Positions 56,713 to 64,000 of a stretch of 64,000 nucleotides of DNA are shown here, one piece after another (the first letter of the stretch is position 1; the number at the start of each line of letters is the position of its first letter). Made by a program: the position numbers and the translations under genes. The notes beneath the pieces were generated by a model, which saw only the letters and a list, made by a program, of their open reading frames with translations, was not told where the DNA came from and made no database searches. The stretch comes from Turritopsis dohrnii (lineage: Eukaryota > Cnidaria > Hydrozoa > Anthoathecata > Oceaniidae): the NCBI GenBank assembly GCA_027922465.2, contig BQMF02000027.1, forward strand, positions 620,001 through 684,000, given 5' to 3'.

Positions 56713-56943
56713 ATAATAAATAAGGAAAGAGAAAAACATTCTGTCTCCCACTTACAGTACCATGCTTTGAAACGGGAAAAAAGCAAAGTCAGCTAATAAT
56801 TGTATTCCACCGTGTAACGTCAACACGAAAAGTTGGAGGATGAAGATGATGATGATGATGAAGAACAAAATCGGAAACTGACATTCGCCTATCTCGTGAA
56901 ACTACTATGCCTCCTCGCTCGCTTACGCTCGCTGCGGGGGCAA

Positions 56944-57777
56944 TTAACTCAAAGAAATTGTTGGTTGACCAATTAATATAGACATGTATTTGGAACAATT
57001 TTCATTTTAGTATCATTCAAGGGGAGATGAAAATAACGAGTTAAGTTTGTGTCATTGTTTGCGTTTTGAACGTCCCTGTTAATATCTACAGTATAAAAAG
57101 TGTGTGATACTATAAATACATAAAAGTAAAATGGATAACTATTTTAATATGATCATAAGAGGAAGATAAGAGCTCGACGCTGAGTATAAACAGTAGAGAG
57201 TTTGACTAAGGTGATGACGTCATTTACGACTACAGAATCACAAAGACATTGAAGATTTGATAACGAAACAGCATCCTCTCACAGCTGTTTATATTTTGAA
57301 AAAAATGATATTCGGTGTACAGTGCTCATGAAAGCATGGTGGATAAAAATACTTGCATTTTGTGAAATTATTTTTTTGGCGAACTCAGAATAGCCAGGCA
57401 CGTTCTCTTACCATGTTCCTTTTGCTGATGACGAAGCGGCGAGTATTGTAACCACCGCTCATGGCTTCGCGCTCAGCAAAGGAAGCATGGGGGACAGGAA
57501 AGCTCGAGTCACAACGGTGTTCGAGGAAACATCTCTAATCAACCACTTTTTAGTGGGAACACTTACGTGCATTACAAAAACAAGGCAAACGTCACCAAAA
57601 TAAATTCGAAAACGTTACCGCTATGAACTTTATGAAATATGATATGAAATTTTGGAGAAGTATTTGTAAATATTTACTAGTCAACATCGTCAAGCAAGTA
57701 AAGGAAATAGAGGCTGTAATAAAAATTATTCAATTCAAACGTAATAAAAAACTAAACATCAAAGATGACAGTGTTTA
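56944..57777. other. Region downstream of SIRT6, no gene supported
   Basis: AT-rich. A CRE-like palindrome TGACGTCA lies near 57214-57221. An open plus frame at 57409-57603 is discussed among rejected items. Confidence 0.3.
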
Positions 57778-60700
57778 CTATTCGTTGGACTTTTTCGCTC
57801 TTTTTATAGGCTGCTCATCCTCCGATCCAATTGGTCGAGGATGTTTTAACACGTGATCATCAGAGATAGGAGCTGCTGAATTGTCCACTGCTTCCCTGCC
57901 ATGTTCGGTCGAAACATGCTCGCGTTGAGAATCGGATTTTACCTTGATGTGTTGCATATCACACTCTCCTCCATTGTGTATTATATGTTTTTCTTCACTC
58001 TCCTCCACTTCATGCTTTAGTTTTTTTATTCGGTCATCTGGAAGGAGTTGCACTGTGCTTAGATAAAGTTCCGGTTGGAAATCTGGAATATTTACACCCA
58101 GCGCATGCATCACGCGTTCCATCACATCATCAACGTACGCGTGTATGAGAATGTTGGCTTTCTTGTCCTGCAATAAATACAAGACACAGTTGTTGTTTTT
58201 TATAAGAATTCTTTTTATAAGAATCACGAGGCTCAAAGTGTGATAAGAAATATAGTCGTGGTAAACAACGCTCTTTTGTTGCTCTTTGGTGTTGATCCTC
58301 CCTCTTTTACTGTTGCAGTTTCTCTAATGTCCTGTCGTTCAGCTTCATTGTACACTGTTTTTTTCCAGAAATACTTAAGAATCACTTAAGAATACTTCAG
58401 GCTCACATTTGAAGAATTGTTAAGAACCACAAGGCTTACGTCAGTTTATGTAATTCTTATAAAAAACACTGGGTACTTTCGTAACAGTATGCATCAACAA
58501 AGGCAACGAAACAAAAGTGACGAAAGATACGGGAAAGTAAAACAAAAAAATGAGTATTTACATATTTAGTTTTCTGTAAGTTGACGATAACTAAACGGCC
58601 ATTATTCTTCAAGGTTAATAAAGGTAACTTCCCGCTCGGCACGATTTGTAAAGTGGTTCCCAGACATAAAGATAAATCCGCTTTTCTGTAAACAAAAAAG
58701 TAAAACGCTCATTAATACACACCTCATTCGAGATTCTTCTTTACAATTTCTTATACCGTATTTCCTCTAATAAACGCCGCCCTCTGATAAACGCCGCCCT
58801 CTATTAAACGCCGCACTTATATCCGAACGTTTGTAGTAAACGCCGCCCTCTAATAAACGCTTTACTCTATTAAACGCCGCATCTTGAAAAGCGGTGTTTA
58901 TTAGAAAACAGGCTAAACAAGAATTACAAAAAAGTTTTCATCTCATACTAGAAAACGGAGACAGTGATATTGCTCTTCTTTGACATTTTCGTGAACATAT
59001 CTTTTGTGTAAAACATTTTCACACAATCTTTTGTAACGTTTTTTAGGATAAAAAAAACATTGTTGTTGGATTTCTGCGTAAGCAAGAAAGCCTTTACTTT
59101 CGTCGTTGTTTTTCTTAGTTTTTTTTTTTTTTTTTTTTTTTTCATCTTACTGTCCAAACCTAGCGATTTTTTTATTTCGAAGTTCATTGGTTCATACAGC
59201 CACCGTCTCAAAGTTCATTGGTGCATGAAGCGCCACTATTACGAAAGGGTGCTAATTAACTTTAATAGCGCTAGTTTATTGGCTTGAGTTTCCGCCATGT
59301 GATCATCCGGGTATTTTTCGACTTACATTTGCACGCTGTTCACAAAATGGTACACTACAGCGTGACCGAAGAAACTTCCAAAAGTTGATTGATCAATGTT
59401 GAATAGATTTACAGTTCCCAGACCGACAGTAGAGGGTAGAAATTTATGATTATCTTACAAAGATTCTACTGTGTTCATTCATTGTTCATTTTTTAAAAAC
59501 AAGTTCTCAATGTTTTATAAAAACAGTGTGTCAAAAAGGAAAGGTTTTTGTTTTTTTGAAAATGTCTGGTATTCTTTTAAGCTTTTCTAAATACAAAAGC
59601 TCGTTTGTTTCATTTGTGGGCTGTAATGCCTTTTAAGTTCTGGATACGTACAGCTCAGCTCAGTTTCCTCTTCAGCTCCAACAACAAGAATATCTGTCTA
59701 ACCTCTGCCTGCATTATTTTATGTTTGATATTTCTCTAGCTATGTTAGCATATTTACTTGTATAGTTCTTGGCTGTATTATTATCAATGCCCTTAATTAG
59801 GAATGGGACTCCCTACTTACGATAGCAAATAGGAAACTTATCTTGACTGTATTTAAATTTCAACTGCTTTCAGTTATGTTTGCTAATTTAAATAACACAT
59901 TTACATAATCCAAATCTTTGTTTACTTTTTTTTGTTTGGGAAGTCTTTTCGTTATTAGGAAGATTGACCGTATATTGAAAGACTTACGTAATCACTGTGA
60001 TATCTTACAGCATCTATTTAAATTTATTGTTCTTTTGTTCATTAAGTTTATTGGCAGTTAACGTAAGTTTCATATTGTGTCAGCTATGCTTTAATAATTT
60101 CCTGGGGTGTATGCGTAATTAAAAATCTAATGTTTTTTTAAGTTTCTAAGTTTTTAAGTTTAAGTTTCAGTTATGTATGTTGATTTTGTATGTATATGGA
60201 TGTATTTCGTATCATTAAAATCTACGCTTTCCTTTTTGTCCTTAGGAATTCTGTTAGGAAGATTGACAATACATATTTAAATTCATAACATTTACATTGA
60301 CTTACATGCATACTCATTGATCACTGAATACTTAATATCATTTCGTACCAACAAAATAAAGAACTTATGTCATAATCAAGTTTATTGATGTTTATTGGTA
60401 TAAAGTTTTGCATAGTGACAATTATGTTTTTCCAGATTTTTGCGGAGTACATGATCAGAAATTTAATGAATATATATTGCAGATTAAACTTTTCTTAAAT
60501 TTCAAGAATCTTGTAGTCTTTCTCTTTTCATACTTCAGCTGATTTTGCAGAAATCCTTATGCCTGCAAGGGCATCTTGTTTAAGTTTGCTTCTGTCGAAT
60601 TTTTCATTTTGTAATAAACGCCGCCCTCTAATGAACGCCTCCCTCTATTAAACGCCGCATCCAAAACCTTGAATTTGTAATAAACGCCGCGGCGTTTATT

Positions 60701-63017
60701 AGAGGAAATACGGTATTTTTATTTATAATTTTGTCAGAACTTAAAAATCCAAGATTGATGAAAAAAGTGCCGCAATTTAAACGATCCATTTCCAAAAAAG
60801 GGTGGTCGTAGGAATATCTATGACCTAACCAAATTAACGCTCAGTTTTTACTACGACCGTAAGAAAACCAGAACCAAGTGTCGGAAAACTTACTTAGACT
60901 CGATTTCTGCATTATTCAGGTCGTTAACGGGTAGGTTATCTTCCCAGTCTAGTATAGTGTCGCGTAACTTTCCCCTGAAAAATACAAACAGAAAATCATG
61001 AAAAAAGAAACAGTAAGTTGTTGAAAAACCACTGTGAAGGAGTGCATTTCTAAGGAAATATACACACTATTTCAATAAAAATGCTCTTCATCGCAGTGCA
61101 CAGACACAGTCAACAAACTTGTTGAAAGCCACTGCCGGGGATAATATTTCTATAGAAAGGTGCGCAAATATGTACATTATTTCAATGGAAATGCTCTTCG
61201 TCGCAGTGACTTTTTAACGAGTTCGTCTACTGGGACAATACCGAAGCACAGATACAAAACCGCCGATGTGTGAAGACGAATCATCGACTATAGGTCAAAT
61301 CTTTGCAGGCGAGTACATGAGCATACCGTGGTGTTAGACTATTAGACTATTATAATAAAGAATGAAAATCACGTATCACGTTTTTTTCCTTCACATATGG
61401 ATTCAGAGAAATATGGCCGTCGTCACTGCAGTTGTGCTAAAACCGCTGTAGCTGTATTAATCCATGACTTCATAGCAGGAACGAGGCTTATTGAAATACT
61501 CTCATAAGATGAAATCTTGATGAATCTTACCGACATTTTGTGAGCCCTCGTTTCCCATGTTTCATACACGTATTTCCAGTCCGCTTTTGAGTCATCGTAG
61601 AAACTGGAGTTCTTCGATAATACTCGTGACCGCATTTTTCACACTTTTCGGTAAACATATTCCCATGTAACTCTGACAATTGTAATCTAGACAGGGAGAC
61701 ATGACACTATAGATGCAATAATCACAAATTCCATTCAAATTCAACAGTTGGTTTTTGTCTTCACCCGAAAAAAAGTGGCTTCACTCTCTTAACTTAAATA
61801 TTATTAATTGTTCGTTTTAAAGACATACCTTGGATAACCAGAACGCAAGTGCAATCCATCGATGTTTTGACTGACGACGTATTTTACGATTCCACGTTGT
61901 TGGAGTCCAAGAATAGCCATATGCGTTTTAGTGGGCACGGCTTCGTCGAAATCTGAAGTAATAAATACAATTGTGATGTGGAGAGGGTGTTATTAATAGC
62001 CCAGTTACACTACATGCAAATCGTGTGAAGAAAGCAATTACGAAACTTCACAAGAGACATATACCTGGTTTAGTTTACTTGGGTCCTGATTATATCAAAC
62101 AGGTCAACCTCATGCTTACTTAGAATACATAGAAAAAGAATCGAACCAATAAATGAATTTCTAACCAGGTTTGATGCCAAGCAAAATCAGAAGCTTTAAA
62201 TGACCTGCTGTAAAAAACTAACCTGGCTTGTGAAAGAGGTTGGACTGATAATACACAAAAAGCGGTCTGAGATGAAAAAATGGGTTGGCCTGGGAGAGTT
62301 TTTCTCATATAATCGCAACTCAACTGAAATAAGCTTTCCTGTTTGAAACTGACTTATCTACAACCAATCATTTTAACCTAACTGTGTCTACCTGATACAT
62401 GTTTTTTTTAAAAAAAAACAACCAGTTAAATACCTATGTTAACAATTGGTGCTTCTCCCTTTGCTTCTAACGTCCAAACACCTTTTGGTCCTCTGAAATC
62501 TGGAATCCCTGCAGCAGTGCTGATTCCAGCACCAGTATGTACAACCATATGCTTGGATTGCTTTATTAGCTGTGCAAGTTGATCAATACTTTTTTGAAGG
62601 ACATCAGGTGGATCATAGATCTAAATAGAAACGTGATGATGATCTTCCTAGTAAAAGGCGTGGTGTGGGAGAAAAGACAAATATAATAAACAAATGAAGA
62701 TACACAGCATTAATTGTGCAAGCCCTAATCGACAAGCTCATATGATGAGAACAGCTTGACATTGGAATATGAAAACAATGGAAGAACAAAAAGATTGGAA
62801 AGTAATATTTAAAAATGTCATGTGTTGTAAATTCTCAAAAGAAATAAAAAATTATTATAACAAAATTGAACAGGTCCACTTGTTTGATGTTGATAGATTG
62901 CAATTAAACAATATTTACCTCTGGTAAACCACATTTTCCCTTATGGATGTGTGGGAAATTGCTTAAACCTGCAGCATAATTAACAGACATTCCCTTTTGA
63001 GTTGCTTTCCTTAGCTC
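57778..63017 (-). CDS. SIRT6: Sirtuin 6, complete, 7 coding exons
   Basis: NAD+-dependent chromatin deacylase; known SIRT6 acts on histone H3 in DNA repair, telomere and metabolic control. Coding exons: 62919-62990, 62434-62620, 61829-61952, 61531-61686, 60894-60974, 58562-58685, 57778-58167. All are in phase, giving 377 residues (human 355). The start ATG (62988-62990) lies in an exon whose UTR part begins after an acceptor at 63018-63020, so a non-coding exon is upstream. The N-terminus [10 protein letters not shown] is diagnostic of SIRT6. Motifs: GAGIS (54-58), [19 protein letters not shown] (115-121), catalytic His135 in ELHGNMF, zinc Cys 143, 146, 168 and 179, [27 protein letters not shown]. 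The C-terminal tail is charged and ends [10 protein letters not shown], a likely nuclear signal. Confidence 0.96.
58296..58468 (+). repeat. Dispersed repeat, copy 2, in SIRT6 intron
   Basis: Matches 35262-35440 in the same orientation. It lies in the last SIRT6 intron, antisense to the gene. Confidence 0.75.
58755..60714. mobile_element. TIR element in SIRT6 intron, ends ACCGTATTTCCTCTAATAAACG
   Basis: The ends CCGTATTTCCTCTAATAAACG are inverted, with TA outside or as part of them. Near both ends the 20-22-bp unit ctctaataaacgccgcc is repeated (58770-58880, 60615-60700). Most of the interior is the Helentron-like copy E. No transposase. Confidence 0.75.
59067..60579 (+). mobile_element. Helentron/HINE-like element, copy E, nested in the SIRT6 intron
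   Basis: Begins TGGATTTCTGCGTAAGC and ends GCAGAAATCC, the hairpin tgcctgcaagggca, then TCTTGT. It is an inverted counterpart of copy D (55155-56712) along its whole length. A run of about 24 T at 59119-59141 interrupts it. Confidence 0.8.
61019..61100 (+). mobile_element. Short hairpin MITE, copy 6, in SIRT6 intron
   Basis: The core cactgtgaaggagtgcatttc...gctcttcatcgcagtg matches the family; right end cut off where copy 7 starts. Confidence 0.7.
61107..61234 (+). mobile_element. Short hairpin MITE, copy 7, in SIRT6 intron
   Basis: The core with gctcttcgtcgcagtgact and the end gtctactggg match. It stands head-to-tail after copy 6. Confidence 0.7.
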
Positions 63018-63910
63018 CTGTAAGTAAAGATTTTCATGCAGGTATAGTAACCACACAATTTATTAAAAAATGATCAGAATGATTAAAACAATGCGAATAC
63101 AACAGAAGTGTTGAACTATCAGTCTCAACCATATTTCAGTGCATCTTTCTCTGACGTCACATTTTATGAATAAGTAACCCAAAAATGACCTTAATAAGTT
63201 TGAAAAGTAAAAACTGAGAGCTTTGACCGGAACGAAAGTAAGCTTCTTGGAATTGAGTTATGAAAATGGAAAAGAAATAAAAAAAAACCTTTTTAGTTTA
63301 AACAGAAAACAGTGGAAGCTTTCAGAAAGCATGTTTGTTTATCTCCAAAACATTTTCCTTTAGATTCCAGAATAAAGTTTTTCTGCAGTTGAATCAAATA
63401 TTGAAGGTTACGCTACAACAAGTCTCTAAAATTCCTATAATATAACAAGAGATTGGGAACCAGCAAACACTAAACAATAATTAAAAAATTTACTATAGAT
63501 ATATAAGATATAGTTATTAAACATAATATGAAAATATATCCCAGAAAAAATATTTTTGTTCAAAATCATGAAAATCTTAAAGATAATCTAGATAGGGGTA
63601 AATCTTTTGATAAGGGTAATAAGTTTAAAGAGATGTTTCCATTTTTTCATTCATTGGTCTTCTGAAAATCTGGCAAATCCTGAAAAAATGAATGGATGAA
63701 ATTTAGTCATGCCATTAACATTTGTCATCAAGTTTTCTGGCTGCCTTTCAAAATACGATTTGATCATATCCACATTCATTTAAAGACTATTTCTCGAAAG
63801 AATTACAGAAAAAAAGGCGTTCGCCAAAAAAAAAAAAGATGTTAGGGTAAGGTTTTCTGTTTCTATAACAACAATAATTGCCATTCAGAATGGATGAGCA
63901 ATGTTTTCTC
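63018..63910 (-). other. Region between SIRT6 and the next gene
   Basis: Should hold the SIRT6 promoter and non-coding first exon and the 3' UTR of the gene to the right. Exact sites not resolved. Confidence 0.35.
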
Positions 63911-64000
63911 CTAGCTATTCTTTTTCTTTAGACTTTCCAAATACTTTCCAAGTAACTTCTGAAGCCCCTCCTGAGGAACTGCATTCAGAAATGTGGTTAA
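63911..64000 (-). CDS. C-terminal exon of an unidentified gene (partial)
   Basis: The minus strand is open from the window edge to a TAG at 63911-63913 and reads FLNAVPQEGLQKLLGKYLES then a short lysine-rich end. Codon use and helix-like pattern look coding, and the position upstream of SIRT6 on the same strand suits the end of a neighbouring gene. Too short to assign a family. Confidence 0.45.
   Translation of the reverse strand, partial: LTTFLNAVPQEGLQKLLGKYLESLKKKNS

Larger units (their letters stand above)
48876..56943 (-). mobile_element. Second copy of the 29-kb Helitron-like element, split by five nested elements
   Basis: Segments 48876-49256, 50922-51367, 53879-53933 and 56713-56943 match 29060-30232 in order and orientation. 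Everything between them is inserted. The ends (ataatactagcatgtag at the left, gctgcgggggcaat at the right) agree with the short copy, while the outside flanks differ. Confidence 0.85.

Noticed and set aside
57409..57603. Open plus-strand frame reading GTFSYHVPFADDEAASIV, reminiscent of the start of Pcc1/LAGE3 (KEOPS subunit)
   Set aside because: Only the first strand-like part fits. The conserved middle of Pcc1 is absent, an in-frame TAG lies just upstream, and the implied acceptor has a poor pyrimidine tract. Not enough for a feature.

Overview
The window looks like nuclear DNA from an AT-rich, intron-rich, early-branching animal, most likely a cnidarian. That placement is an inference. It rests on exon boundaries that sit where I expect the vertebrate ones, CR1-type LINEs whose C-terminus resembles anthozoan and hydrozoan copies, and a very dense load of short inverted-repeat elements. 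I cannot name the species.

Five host genes can be read with splice sites. (1) 32-1787, minus: the first four coding exons of importin-11, continuing off the left edge. (2) 10196-19384, plus: a complete ten-coding-exon CCT3 (TCP-1 gamma, 545 aa), whose 5.7-kb first intron carries a 3-kb inverted-repeat element with a broken THAP domain. (3) 27632-28795, plus: an intronless type II membrane protein resembling a glycosyltransferase. (4) 43802-46465, plus: a complete four-exon cytochrome P450 (498 aa). (5) 57778-63017, minus: a complete seven-coding-exon SIRT6 (377 aa), with nested transposons in one intron. A sixth gene, also minus, shows only its last exon at 63911-64000. A possible Cys-rich exon lies at 39580-39903.

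The rest is mostly mobile DNA. 3-9.6 kb holds several TIR elements, a 5'-truncated LINE, two long poly-G tracts and a broken gene of a cnidarian repeat-borne family. 20-25 kb holds three inverted-repeat elements in a row, one nearly a perfect palindrome with a LINE inserted in one arm. 29-33 kb holds a Helitron-like element, pogo-like pieces and a Harbinger-like MITE. 36.8-37.9 kb is a compact 1.13-kb LTR retrotransposon that has LTRs, target-site duplication, primer-binding site and polypurine tract but encodes only a gag-like protein. 48.9-56.9 kb is a second copy of the 29-kb element, expanded from 1.2 to 8 kb by five insertions of a Helentron/HINE-like family, four of them in the same orientation. 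A sixth copy sits inside another transposon in SIRT6.

The host genes have no common pathway: nuclear transport, protein folding, glycosylation, oxidation and chromatin deacylation. The clearest unusual biology is in the mobile elements: the gag-only mini-LTR element, the nested Helentron-like array whose empty sites can be read from the second copy, and the palindromic element.
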